This document shows, piece by piece, positions 22,151 to 35,341 of a stretch of DNA of 64,000 nt. Below the pieces are notes generated by a model that ran no database searches, was not told the DNA's origin, and saw only the letters and a program-made list of their open reading frames with translations. The DNA is from Hymenoscyphus infarciens. Lineage: Eukaryota > Ascomycota > Leotiomycetes > Helotiales > Helotiaceae. The number at the start of each line of letters is the position of its first letter. The stretch's first letter is position 1. The position numbers and the translations under genes were made by a program. The DNA is taken from the NCBI GenBank assembly GCA_001414345.1, contig LLCB01000005.1, positions 372,001-436,000 of the forward strand, in the 5' to 3' direction.

Positions 22151-25100
22151 ACTTTAGAGAAGATTTATCTAATTTAACGAATTTAAGTCCTCTTAAGAGA
22201 TTATCGATTTACTATTGAATTCGCTTATTAAGAAGTGAAATATCGTTATCTTAAGAATCGATAGTTTAAGCAGTATAGTAGCCTTCTTATAGGTCTCGGA
22301 TCTCGCGGAAATCGGTTACGAAGATGCGTCGGTTACGGTTATTCGAGTATATACTCTATATACTAATAGAGTAGAGACTAGTCTATTTAGGCCAGCTGTA
22401 TTATTAATTGCTTTAAAAGCTATTTAAAGTGTTAAACTTTATAAGAGATAGAGCTCTTATTTATATATATTATCGTATACTTATTAAATCGGTCTATAGT
22501 AACGTTCTACTATACTAATTGAATTATATACCTTAACTAGTATAGTTTTTACTATAATACCTATTCTAGTAGCGGAGTATACAAAGTCCTTTCTAATAAA
22601 GTTTATCCTAGTATCTATAATAATATAATTAGAGAGTCTAAGATATATATTAATCTAATATCTTTAGAAGACCTCTTATATAGTCGTTGCTTTTATATTT
22701 AGTAAAAAGTTACCTACTTAATATCTTATTACTTTATCTATATAGTATAAGACCGCTTACTTATTAAAGAAGAAAGTATTAATTAAAATACTATAATTAA
22801 ATTCAAGGTTATTATAAAGAGTAAACTTAAATTAGCTAGACGAACTTCTATACTTTTAATAGTATTTATAAAATTTAGTAAGATATTAAAAGATGCCTTA
22901 GTTAATATAATACCTAGCTCTTTCTAGTATATATTATAATCTTAGTACTAATAAGTAGCTAAATCGCTTATAAAGTCGTTAAATATTAATATTTATAAGA
23001 AATATTAAGTACTTCTATATAAAGTTATATATAGCTTTATCTTAGAGTAGAAAAGAGTATCTAAATTATTATATAATAGAGAACCTTTTAATCTCTATTC
23101 CTTTCTTATTCTCTTAGATAAGTACGTTTTAAAGATTATTTAAAGTAACTTTTAAGTTATCTATATTATTAATATAAAGAATAAAAGAGGTATTAGATTA
23201 TACTATATAAAATTTAGCTTTTCTAATTAATATATCGATTATTATTAATTCTAAAAATAGAGTATATCTCTTATTAAATTAGATATTAAATTAACTCTTT
23301 ATACTCTTGTCGATTAGAACGCTTTTAATAAGTCTAATATATATAAGATATTAGTTATATCCTATACTCAACTTTTAAGCTACTCTAGTATCGATTATTA
23401 TACTAAAGAAGTTTTCTTTTATATATCTTTTAGCTATTATTATAAACACCTCCTCTATAAATTCGTATATAACGTTAGAAGTGTTATTTAGGTTATTTAG
23501 GTTTTATAGAATATATCTATTAATAGTATATCTTTATACTAAACTTATTAAATTCGTAGTAAGTTATTTAGTATTTAAATTATTAATAAATCTTATAGAA
23601 GTAATATTATAATAGATAACTTCGTTATCTAAGCTAATGTCTAATAAGTAACTATCTTCTTTTAATAGAGTAATAGTTTAAAACGTCTCTAATATCTCTT
23701 CCTTCTAAGTACTCTAAGTATATATTATATTTATATTATATACCTTTCTAGTATACCTATCTTACTTACTTTTAAAGTATTTAGAATTCTTATTAGTCTA
23801 TTTAGTAAAGTAATAGTCTTACTCTTCTTAACTATAATCCTAAGATAAATAGTTATCCTTTCTATATATATAATATGTCTTCTTCTTCTTATATTAATCT
23901 ATACTACTATATTATCTACTCTTATAAAAGTGCCTTTTAGTTATTATAGTTTCGTTTATAACTATCTCTAGGTAGACTTTTATATAAGATTAGATTAAAC
24001 TTTATAGAAGAGTAATAGTATTAGAAATCAAAGAGTCTTAAGATAAGGTTAAGATTATAATAGTATAATCTAGAACCTTCTTATATACTAAAATTAGCTT
24101 ATTCGAAAACTAACTATTAGTATAAAAGTCTATAGAGAGAGAAAATCTTAGTAAATTAAGTCTTAATAATATATCTTTAAAAGACTTTAATATTAATACT
24201 CTAGATACTTATATTATCTCTTATAAATCGATATTATTCTACTTAGATAATTAGCCTCTTTTATAAAGTTTATCTTCAAAGTATTATTATATAGATATAG
24301 ATAAGACTTTAAAAGATTAATTATTATATTTATTAAAAAGTATAATATAAAAGTAATTCGAAGTATTACCTTTTAGTATAGTAGAGAAGATAAGAGAGTA
24401 AATCGCTAGTAATACCTTACTTCTCTTATATATATCTTTAAATATTATAACTTTAATTATAAAGTTATTTTCTTTTCTATTATACTTTTAGTTATTCTTA
24501 TATACTTTTATAAGTATACCTAATATACGTAAGTAGTCTTAACCCTTTTAAGAATTTTATAAAGTTAACTCTAGTTTAAAATATACTATATTTATTTATA
24601 CTAGTAGTCTTCTACTAAGATTATTCTATTACTAATTATAATCTAAATACTTAGTAGGGTTATTAAAGTTATTAGTAATAGTATTATTATTAAATTAGTA
24701 TAATATAAAGAAAGAGGTATAGTTATCTTTTAGTAAACTTAAAGATTAGATTAAAGATTATATAGGATTATTTAAATCTCTTCTTTTAGTTAGTTAGATT
24801 AAAGTTATTTAAGATATCAGCTATTATTATTATTATATAGTAGATGCTTATAAAGCTTTATCTCTAGCCTTCGACTTAGATTAGGTGTTTTAAGTAATAT
24901 TTTTAGCTAAAGGTTATTATTATTAGAGTTGTTATTACTATAGCTTTTATTATCTTTTAGTATATTTCTCTATATATTTATAATAGGAACTAAAGACTTT
25001 AGTACTAGCTTCTTCTAATATTATAGCTTTTAATTCTTTATCTAACTACTTAGTTTAGTTAACCTCGGTAGTAGTGTTATATAGTGCTTAAGATTTAAGT

Positions 25101-25770
25101 ATCTTATATCTATCTATCTTAACCTATTTACCTCTTCTATAAAGTGTTTATTATAACTTAGTAGTAGTAGATTAGTAGATTTTAGTAAATTTATCTTAAT
25201 TCTATCTCTTAAAGTTTACTTGAAATTTGTCTTAAAAAAGAAGATCTTCGTTCTTTTCTTTAGTATACTTCTCTTCTTATTTAGTAGCAAAAATCGTCTC
25301 TTCTATTTATATTAACTTTAGCTTTAGTACTAGCTTTAGAGCTTATTTTAGTGCTGAAGTTAAAGCCTCTAAAGTCGTTAGAATCGGTATTAGTATATCT
25401 ATTATATTATAGATATTATAGATATTATAGATGTTATTATTACTTAAATTAAATTTAGATATTATTAAAAGTCCGTTTATACTTTACTTAGTAGATTATA
25501 GATAAAAGAGATATTAGGTTTTAGGTAAGTAAATGTCTTAGAGAGTATAAATTATCTTAGTAGATAAAAGGAGATTAGTATTTATAATTAGTACTTTCTA
25601 TCTTAAGAAGTGTTTATAGTATATTATTAAAGTTGTTAATAAGTAGTAGAAGGAATTATAATTAGAGAAGAGGAGTCTATTAGTAATATCGAGTTTACTT
25701 TTATATAAGTATATCTATAATAGAAATATATAAAGTAACTAAGTATCTAATCTATACGTCTACTAATTAG

Positions 25771-25942
25771 TATTAGTATAACTTATAGTTATAAAAGCGA
25801 TATAAAAAGAGTTATATTATTATTTATATATACCGAGTAAAGCTAGCTACGATGTCTATCTAAATAATTCTTAAGCGAGAAGGTTACGAGATAGTACACG
25901 TATACTATCTCGAGCAGTTACTTACTCTTAAGTATACCGACA
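25771..25942 (-). repeat. LTR of copia element A (5' LTR)
   Basis: 172-bp repeat; reading the minus strand it begins TGTCGGTATACTTAAGAG, and the internal leader that follows on its low-coordinate side is shared with element B. Confidence 0.85.
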
Positions 25943-26616
25943 CTATTAAATTAAATTATAGAAAGTATTTATTAACTAAGAGTAATAGTAAGCTTTAGTC
26001 TAGCTTTTTTAAGTTAGCGTAATAACTACGTTATTAATATAAGTATATACTAACTAGTAAAAGTATTTAAAGATATATTTTACATAGTTTAGATATTAAA
26101 TTATAAGCTTAATTATAGTAGAGTTATTAATAAGAGAGATTTAATAGATCTATAGTCGAGATAAGTAATAGTTATTAGCTTATTTAAAAGAATTATTATT
26201 ATCTTCTCTAGAAACGTTAAAAGTCTTCTATCTACTCTATTAGACTTTTTTTAGTAACTATTTTAGTTAGAGAAGCTTTCGAAGTTAATAAGCTTCTAGA
26301 ATTATACTATATCTATAGCTTCTCTACTCTATACTATTTACCTTTCTCTAGGAGACTATACTAGAGTATAACTATATATAGCGTTTTAGATTTTCTTATC
26401 TAAACGCTTCTAGATATTAGAATAAGAAAGAATACTCTACTATATTAGAATATAATAGAATATAATAACTATATTTATAGAATATTATAGAAGAGAAAGA
26501 ATAATTATAAAAAGAAGAATTAGAGTAGCTAGGAAATCTAAAAAGAGAGACTAGAAAGAGAGAGAAGAATAAGAAGTATAGAATAGAAGTAGCTAGAAAA
26601 GAAAGAGTAAAGAAAA

Positions 26617-26727
26617 CATAAAGTAGATTAGTTTATAAAAGATGTTCTAGAGAATATTTAAAAGCTATACTATCTCTATTATAGTATTATCTCTCTTTTA
26701 TAAATTAATCTACTTTATATACTTCTA
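26617..26727. repeat. imperfect palindrome
   Basis: ATAAAGTAGATTAGTTTATA near 26617 is repeated inverted near 26700-26727 with one or two mismatches, about 27 bp per arm around a 55-bp loop. It could be the terminus of a small TIR element or two facing fragments. Confidence 0.35.
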
Positions 26728-27116
26728 CTAAAATATAATAGAATAATATATAAACTTCTCTATTCTCTCTACTAGATATAGAAAGAAAGTTAGCTTTAGA
26801 TAGAATTAGAAGAGATAGAGATATTAAAAGCTAGAAATAGAATATAATAGACTAGAAGCGCTTAAAAGAGAGAATATAATAAAGAAAAATAGATTTAAAA
26901 GTAAGAAAAGATATAAATAGAAAGCTTTTAGAAGAATAGAAGTATTAATCTAGCTAGGAAATCTATAACGTTAATTATATATATAATAGAGCTAGAGCTT
27001 CTAAATAAACCTGAAAACCTAAAGATTTATAAATATAATACTATTTAAACGAAAATTATAAGCTGAATTATATAAAATATACTTAGAAACTATATAAATT
27101 TATTAAGATTTTATCT

Positions 27117-29914
27117 TATTAGTATATTTAAGAGTAAGTAACTAGTACTTAAAGTCTATTTAAGTAGATAGTATAGTTAGCTTTATTTAGTATTTATAAA
27201 TAATAATATACGCTTTTTATAGTACTTTTATATCCACTTAGTTATACTAAGACTAATTAGTAGATATATAGATTAGATACTTAGTTACTTTATATATTTC
27301 TACTATAGATATACTTATATAAGAGGAAACGCGATATTACTAATAAACTCACTTTTATAAATCGTAGATTTACTATTTTTAAAAAATATAAAATAAATAG
27401 TTCTTAATATAATAAGTACGTATTACTAGTACTAAAAAGCTAAGAATATTATAATAATTTTCTAATATCTCTTAAACGTTTACTATATATAAATTCGTTA
27501 ATATTAATACTTTTATTATAATCTTCTAACTATTTTAAGTAATAATATCTTCTAAAATATAGTAGATATACTAACTCTAATTTCGATTCTAATAGCTCTA
27601 GCTCTAGTACTAAAGAGAAAGTTAAAGTTACTAATAAAAGAGATATAATATATCTTTAAATCAGAGAAGAAGTATACTAAGAGAGAATATAAATATTATT
27701 TTCTTTAAGATAACTTTTAAGTTAGCTTTAAGAAATAGAATTAAAATAAACTTATTAAAGTCTACTAATCTACTAATACTAGATTATAGTAAAATCTTTA
27801 TACTCTAGATATATAGATTAAGAAAAATAGAGATAAGCTACTTATATCTTAAGTACTAAATAGTACTATTACTATGATTAACTAAACTAAGTAGACTTAA
27901 GTAGTAATATAATATTTAATAATTAATAGCTTTTTAAGACTAGTATATTATAGTATTAATTAGATATTATCTAACTTATATTTTCTTTTAAGAACTCTAC
28001 TTTATTATATTAGAAAGCTATTATATAAATCTTAACTTAGTATTAAAGATATCTCTTAGAGTTATAAATAAATAGAATTTATTATTAAAATTATAAATCT
28101 TGATTTTTATTTTTAGATAGTTCTTAGACTAAGCTTTCTATTAGCTCTTAGCTAGAAGAACTAGTATTCTCTAGTTTAACTACTTTTCTACTAATAATTA
28201 ATATATTATTAGTTATTCTTAGAAATCTAGTATTAATTATCTAACTTAATATAATATACTAAATATTATTAATCTCTCGAATATATTACTAGTATTATTA
28301 CTATCTAAGTCTACTTTTAAATAACTTTTTTAAAGTATTCTTCTAAGAGTTAGATACTTCTATTATTAATTTTAGTAAGTTATATAATATTAAGATATTT
28401 TTAGCTACTAATAGTATAGTATATATTAAGCTATACTAGAAAGACATTAATAGATTAATTAGTTAAAGTATATTTAAATTTTCTTTTATGAAAAAGAATC
28501 TTCTTTTAACTCTAGAATATTTAAATTATAGTTAATAAATAATATTAGAAAGTATTTAGTAGTTATTTAAGCTTCTACTATTTAAAAAGTAAACTAAAGA
28601 ATTAATCTTATACTTAGAAATCAATTTCTAGAACTATAAGTATTTATCTAAAATATTATATAAATAGATAAACTAAGACTTTTTAATTATCTATTAAGAA
28701 GATATTCTAAATAGAAAGATATATTCTTTAAAGTAGTTAAACTATAAAAGCTAGAAACTATTAGTTTATAATATATTATAAAGCTTATAATACTATAGTC
28801 TACTTTTAATCTTTATCTTTTATAAATTAAATTATAATAAAATTATTTTACTATAATAAGTAAGTATAATTATATAATACTTCTTTTAATATAGTAGACT
28901 TTTAAACTAATAATACTTTTACTTCTAAAAAAGAAGAAATTATTAAAGAAGCGAAGTTTATATTTAAAGAGAAAGAAAAGCTTACTATTAATTATCTAAT
29001 TAAATTTAATAAAAAGATTATTACTAAGTATTAAGATAGCTTTATATTATATATCTAGAATTATATAAAATTCTTAAGTTTAGTATAAGATATATTAGCT
29101 AAGATATCTAATATAAAAGACACTCTATATATTATAAGTACTACGAGTTAATATATTATATAACGTATTTAAGAAGTCTATTTAGCTATAGTATTATAAT
29201 TTAAAGCTGTTTTTAATTTATCTTCTACTATATAATTTATTAATTTATAATATAATACTATTTTATCTTTTAATAAATATATTTAATAGTAAATTTAAAA
29301 TACTATTAAAGAGTTGCTTATAATATTTTAGTATTATAAATATATATAATAAGCTTTATATTTAATACTACTATCTCTATTAAGTTAATCTTAGAAAATA
29401 TTTTAGGTTTTAAGATTCTATTTATAATATATACTAACTTAAAGTCTATTTTAAATCTATTACTAAATTAGATATTATAAAGAAGAAGTAATTAATAATT
29501 AATATTATCTATACTTATAAAAGATAAATAAGTTAAAAGAGATTAAATTAAGTAGATAAATAGTAAAGAAAATTATTATAATATCTTATAAAAGTTATTT
29601 TATACTAATAACCTAGATATTAAGATTATAGAACTATAAAATAAGATATTCTTATTAACTAAGAATAGAGAATAGAGAGCTATATTTAGTTAGACTATAT
29701 AAGAGATTTTTCGTAATTTTTAAGTAATAACTTCTATTATTTTAAAGAAGTACTAGTATTAGTATATTTAAAAGTAAATAACTATTTAGATTAGTATATA
29801 GAAATTTTCTTACTTAAAGTCTATTTAAGTTAATAGTATAGCTAGCTCTACTTAGTATATATAAACGATAATTTCCTCTTTTTATATTACTTTTATAACT
29901 ACTTTATACTAATA
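27117..29914 (+). mobile_element. copia retrotransposon B, internally deleted, RIP-degraded
   Basis: Same family as element A but in plus orientation. The 5' LTR (27117-27252, with internal deletion) and 3' LTR (29757-29914) match the reverse complement of the 172-bp LTRs. The leader after the 5' LTR (ACTAATTAGTAGATATATAG onward) matches that of element A. The body is only about 2.5 kb, so at least 1.7 kb is missing. The flanks TATCT and TATAT are compatible with a decayed 5-bp duplication. The RNase H end near 29480-29700 is alignable to that of A. Confidence 0.7.
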
Positions 29915-30215
29915 TATATAGTTTAAGTAGAGATAATTCGTAAAAGTTTCACTTATATTCTAGTAAGATTAGTCTTCTTAAAGTTAAGAGAAAGTTAAAG
30001 AGAAGATAAAAAAGAGAAGAGAAAGAAAGAGAATATTTATATAGAGTTTAGAGAGATAGATAGACTATTTTTTTAATTTTACGTTACTTAGTTCTAAGAT
30101 TCTACTAGACTTTTAATATTCTACTATAGAATATAAATTTCATAAAATATTTTGCGAATACGTACTAAAACTACTATATAAATTGAATTAATAAATAAAT
30201 AAATAATGAATTCTA

Positions 30216-30900
30216 ATAATTGTTTTATTAGTTTATTTAGTAGGCCTAGATAGAGTAAAGTAAACAGCCGTTTACAGCGGTCTTCCTAAGTTCTTTGATT
30301 ATTAGACTTAGCGAGTTATCACAATTATATATCAAGGTGTCACCGTTTATAAGCTTCTCATTCTAATCTAGACACGAAGGACATGTTTCTGCTAATATGT
30401 TTCTAGATGGCTGAAACATAGACCCGTGGATATATGCAGAAACTTTGCGATACAGTAGGGTTCTGCTACGATTATTCTGTGATTGTTAGACAATTAATTA
30501 TTGATGCGGGCTATTCTCAGGGGAATACTTGTCGCTGACAGACGGGCTTCTACTGAAAATCAAAGGGTGGATTTCAAACTAGAACGAGGTGAAGAAAGGT
30601 GAGATCTATGTCTAGTTAAGCAGGAGCGACCCTAGGCCAATGAAACCATCGCCGATCTAAAAATGGAACAACATAAACTAGCAAAAACATACAACAGCAG
30701 GTGTTCGCTGGTGGTCACCCACCCAACTACTACTCTGCCGATCTGAGGCTTGTGTATGGCAGAGCGGACGGGATGCCCATTTCTCCTCAGTCTATGGTCG
30801 TATGTGACGGTTATGGTGCTAACTTTGTAACTGGAAGTTGAAAAAGCCGGAGGTTGAAGAAATTTACAATCGCGTGTTTTAGTTATATAACCGCACTCAA
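30216..30900. other. non-RIP island containing the 5S rRNA gene
   Basis: Between two RIP blocks about 0.7 kb keeps balanced composition with normal CA and TG. Apart from the 5S rRNA gene no coding frame of note is present. The transition back to AT-rich, stop-dense sequence is sharp at about 30.9 kb. Confidence 0.7.
30687..30805 (-). rRNA. 5S ribosomal RNA
   Basis: The reverse strand reads ACATACGACCATAGACTGAG at its 5' end, GGGCATCCCGTCCGCTCTGC in the helix II/loop region, GTTGGGTGGGTGACCACCAG in the helix IV-V region, and ends CTGTTGTATGT. These are the diagnostic blocks of filamentous-ascomycete 5S rRNA. The ends pair (ACATACGAC with GTTGTATGT) and the length, 119 nt, is exact for 5S. A TTTTTG run directly after the 3' end is a normal RNA polymerase III terminator. 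Internal promoter boxes A and C appear intact. In moulds 5S genes are dispersed, not in the rDNA array, which fits. It acts in the large ribosomal subunit. Confidence 0.95.
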
Positions 30901-33739
30901 ATATATTTAGAACCTAGGTATGACTTAGAAAGAAGAATTTAAAGATATAACTCTTTAGTAATCTAAACTATTAACTGTAATTATTAAAAATACTACTCGT
31001 TTTTACGTTTTCCGACTATTTTTTTATAACGTTTTAATACTAATTATAACGCTTAATTATAGTATAACTAGACTAAGCGCTACTTAAGTTCTATAGTACT
31101 AAGCAGCTAAACTATTATTTAGAACTACTTTTATATCTAACTACTAGGTTCTAACGTCGTAGTATATATTAAATATCTCTTAATAATAAAAAAGATTTAA
31201 CTTTCTTTAGTTAATTTAATTATTCTAAACACTTTATATACTTTAAATTAGTAACTTAAATTACTAGAATAATTAACTTCTACTATTCTAAACGGCTTTA
31301 CTTTTATTATCTATAATATAACCTATTCTATAATTCTAAAACTCTAAAGACTACTTTTAGTAGCTTAAAAAATCTTATCTCTCTTATTAACTACTTATCT
31401 AGATTCTAATCTTAGTAACTTATCTACTACTCTCTTCGTCTACTTTCTTATAAAACAAATAAAACCTCTAGATATAAGTATAATAGAGTCTTATATCTTC
31501 TTAAAAGACTTATACTAGATAGCTCTAAGCTTTTACTATATAATACTATAGTCTCTTAATAGCGAGATAATCTCTTATAACTCTCTCTCTTACGTTATCT
31601 TCGAATTCTAACGCTTAAAATATACTCTTTCTTCGAAGAAAACGATATTAAAATCCCGAATATATATCTTATCTAGCTCTTACTAAAATATAATAGAAGA
31701 AGATATACTAATATAAACGTTATTTTAACTATATTATTAGTTACTTCTTAATAATATAATATTACTACGAAGATAGTAGAACTCGTCGATATAGAGAAGA
31801 AGAAGCGAGAGTATAAGAAGAATATAAGTATTTAGAATAAGAATTAGAAATTAATATACTAATATATATCTATAGTCTTACTCTCTTTAACTACTAAATA
31901 TAACTCTCTATTAGATATACGCGATTATATTAAAATATCTATTTAATCTATTCTAGACGAAGATTAAACTACGATATAATATATTCTACGCGCTTATACG
32001 TCTGAAGAAAATAATTAGAAACTAATAGTAATAATTTATATCTTACTAGATATCTCTTCTTCTCTAGAATTCTATAGATAAGAGACTAAGAGAGGTTCTA
32101 GAGAATATAAAGAAGAAAGTAGAGTTAAGATTACTTATTTAGAGATCGCGGAATAAGAGAAAGTATTTAAGATATTCTAAGAACTTATTTTAAGAACGTT
32201 CTTAAATAGAACTATTTCTTAGACTCTTTATTTACTATATATAAGATTATATTTAGAAGTCTAGTTAAAAACTACTTCTATTTAGAGTAAGATTATAATA
32301 AAAGCTAAGTAGCTTTAAACTATAATACTACTAAACTAGTTTATAAATACTAAGATATAAAATTACTAAAACTATAAAAGATTAAAGATAGTAAGACTTA
32401 ATATTCTACTAGTTACTAATACTCTCTCTTCTATAATATACTAAATTCTAATTCTTTTTATTATCTCTCTTTATATATATAATTATTAAATTTTTATATT
32501 TATTCTAGAAAAGTAAAAAGAATAATATAATATTATAAATATATTATTATATAAAGGCTAGAAATATAAGATTAAGCGCTTATTAAACTAAGGTCTTAGT
32601 AGTAAATAAATAGTCTAAGAGATAGAGTTATTTTAAATAGTTAAAAGATACTTAGCTAATAGTTCTTATATTAGTATAATCTTATAGTTTAAAGATTAAT
32701 AGTTTCTAAGAATAAAACTATTTCTAAGAAAAAACCTTATTAATATAAAAGAGAATATCTGAAACACTTTAGATAGTTCTATAATAGTCTTAAAAATAGT
32801 TCTACGACTATTCTAAAACTAATTTAGAATTAAGATATATAGCTAATATATCGCTTTTTAGAACTTTAGCTACTATAGTAACTTTATAATATAACTATAA
32901 TAAGTATTAATAAAGATTAAGACTTTATAGAAAATACTAAGAACTAAAGTAGATCTATAGATAATCTCTATTATTAGCTAAGATCTCTTAAATAGCTCTA
33001 TAGTAATAAAACTATTCTAGAAATATTCTAAAAATAGAAAATATCTTAGAATATTTCTTATCTCTAGAACTATTTAGTACTATTCTACTTTCTAAGAAGA
33101 ATTCTTTTAAGAATACTATTCTAAATTAATCTTTAGAAAGAAGTATCTCTTAGATAGTTAGAAAATTTATATATAATTATCTTTTAAAACTACTTTATAT
33201 AATAGCTCGCTATTCTAAATTACTAGTATTTATAAAACTGCTAATATCTCTATTCTAAGAGTATAAATTACTAATATTTATATAACTAAAGATACTAAAT
33301 ATATTAATATCTAATATTTATATATAGAAGAGATTAAGGCTTAGATAGTATATATTTAGCTTTTTAGCTCTTATTAATTAGTATTAGCTATATTAAGTAA
33401 TACTTAATTATTATTATTATTAGATCTTAGTAGTAATTAATCTCTTATATATAGATACTCTTATTTAGATAAAGAGAAAGCTAATTTAGTCTTTTCTTCT
33501 ATATTAGTACCTAGTATCTATATATATATTCATTTAAATACACTCTTATATATCTCTTTAATAGTCGTATATATTTCATATTATTATACTTTAGAATAGT
33601 CTTAGAGTACTATAATTTTTAGATTAGTTATATAACTATCTTAAATACTTCTCTTATAATTATTCTAATAAATAAAAAAGTATTATAGTTAATAGAGATA
33701 AGAGCTTAACTAGATACTTATATATTATTCTTATACTAC

Positions 33740-34230
33740 GAGTATATAATAGAAACGAGATTAAGATAACTTAAAAGCTATTTATACTAGTTATACTATA
33801 CTCTTCTAAGAGTTATATAAATTAGTTAGAGTATTATAACTTAGTAAGATTTAGAATATTAAAGTAAATACTTAGAGTTTATAATAATACTAGATAGAAT
33901 AACTATAAGTGCTAATAATACTAGTATAGTTATAATATAGCTATATATAGATACGTAGATAGCTAAAGCTTATTTAAGAAGTCTTACTAGTCTATTAATG
34001 TCTAAAATTATATCTACTTTATTTATTTATTTTAGACTTATTAGTCTATTAAAGTATAAAATATATTAATATTATATTTATTTCAAACTTATAAATCTAT
34101 TAAAATCTAAAAAGTATAAACTTACTAGAAACTTTATAATTAGTCTAAGATTATACTATTCTAATATTATACTATCTCTTTAGTTCGCTATATAACTTAC
34201 GTAGTTTAGTAGAACGCGGTTCTAATCTTA
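33740..34230. repeat. left arm of a long inverted repeat, partner 43660-44215
   Basis: Two traced segments pair in inverted orientation: TCTAAGAGTTATATAAATTAG near 33810 with its counterpart near 44140, and CTCTTTAGTTCGCTATATAA near 34178 with its counterpart near 43690. The arms enclose about 9.4 kb that includes the Ngaro-like element and one short LTR element. A shorter set of the same sequences occurs at 58.2-59.5 kb, without the inserted material. Confidence 0.45.
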
Positions 34231-35191
34231 TATTTCAAGTTTTAATATAACTAAATAATTAAATCTTTATCTTATTCTTTAAACTCTACTAAAGTATATA
34301 ATAATATAGAAATTTAATAATAATTTACTTATAATCTTATATTTAAAAAGCTCTACTAAAAAAACGATTATTTTAATATAAGTTAGCTTATAATATAAAT
34401 ATATAAGCTAAGTTTCCTCTATCTACTTCTACTACTTCTACTACTACTTTTATACTCTTTTATTCTTCTTTTTACTTAATATATCTTCTCTAGAATAGTA
34501 TTAAGCTAATACTACTCCTAGTACTAAAAAGTCTACTTAAAGAGCTCTAAAAGCTACTAAAAAGGCTTTTAAAAAGCAAGTCTCTTAAGTACGCTCTATA
34601 GATATATTTCTTAATAACAAATATAATCTTAATCTTATTAAATATAAGCTTATAGATCTTTTAGAGTATAAGAATAATAATAATAACAAGAATAGAGAAA
34701 GAAATAAGATTATTATAGAGAAGAAGTTAGAATCGTCTTTAGTACTAAATATTAAGTATATAAGTAGAGAGTCTAGAAAGGTGCTATATATACTAATATT
34801 TAATTATATATAATTATTTAAAAGACCTCTTACTAAGAAAGTAAAGTAATTATATATTAATATATTTATAGTAGTAAAAGTTACTAAGTTTATAGCTTCT
34901 TTCTTTCTATCTTCTAATTATATAAAACTATTATACTTCTTTAACTTCTCTTTTACTACTAGGATTCTTATTATAATAGAGAATAATATAAATATATATA
35001 TAGTATCTACTATACTAAATCTTTCTAGTATATATTCTTAGAAAGATATATTAGTTTAAGAGCTTAAGATCTTTCTTATAATTACTATATACTTTAGTAT
35101 AAAGAATATAAGAGAAGAAAGAGATCTTTATAAGAAATAAGATAGATATACGCTACTCTAACTTATATAATAGTACTAAACTTAAGTTATT

Positions 35192-35341
35192 TAGAAGAGG
35201 TTTATAGTGAATTAAGGAATTAGCTTAATAAGTAGAGAACGGTATATATATATCTTCTCTTATACTAAGTAACCTCTATTCTATTAATACTACTTTCTAT
35301 CGCTTTTAACGTCGTATTAAGTATTAAGCTCTTTTTAATCT
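35192..35341 (+). repeat. terminal direct repeat A1
   Basis: 150 bp beginning TAGAAGAGGTTTATAG and ending CTCTTTTTAATCT; matches 41456-41605 with differences that are mostly C/T or G/A, as RIP would cause. Confidence 0.8.

Larger units (their letters stand above)
21350..25942 (-). mobile_element. Ty1/copia LTR retrotransposon A, RIP-inactivated
   Basis: Two 172-bp direct repeats (21350-21521 and 25771-25942) bound a 4593-bp unit of normal copia size. CTATT stands immediately outside both ends (21345-21349 and 25943-25947), an exact 5-bp target duplication, so both boundaries are secure. The LTR ends are the RIP-degraded form of TGTTGG...CCAACA. Orientation is minus: near the low-coordinate LTR the reverse strand reads an RNase H relic with the copia pattern. 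All frames are full of stops; the element is dead. It shares its LTR and leader with element B, which lies in the opposite direction. Confidence 0.85.
19690..30215. other. AT-rich RIP block 1, left part
   Basis: From about 19.7 kb the sequence becomes strongly AT-rich with TpA everywhere and CpA/TpG almost absent on both strands. Stops occur in all frames, so no frame of 60 codons is open over more than 25 kb (to 45102). This is the visible signature of repeat-induced point mutation on old transposons. Recognisable contents are listed separately (T1 copy 2, copia elements A and B); 26.0-27.1 kb is repeat sequence I could not classify. Confidence 0.8.

Noticed and set aside
20500..30100. Possible active retrotransposon genes
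   Set aside because: Every frame is filled with stops in CpA-to-TpA contexts; only relics can be claimed.
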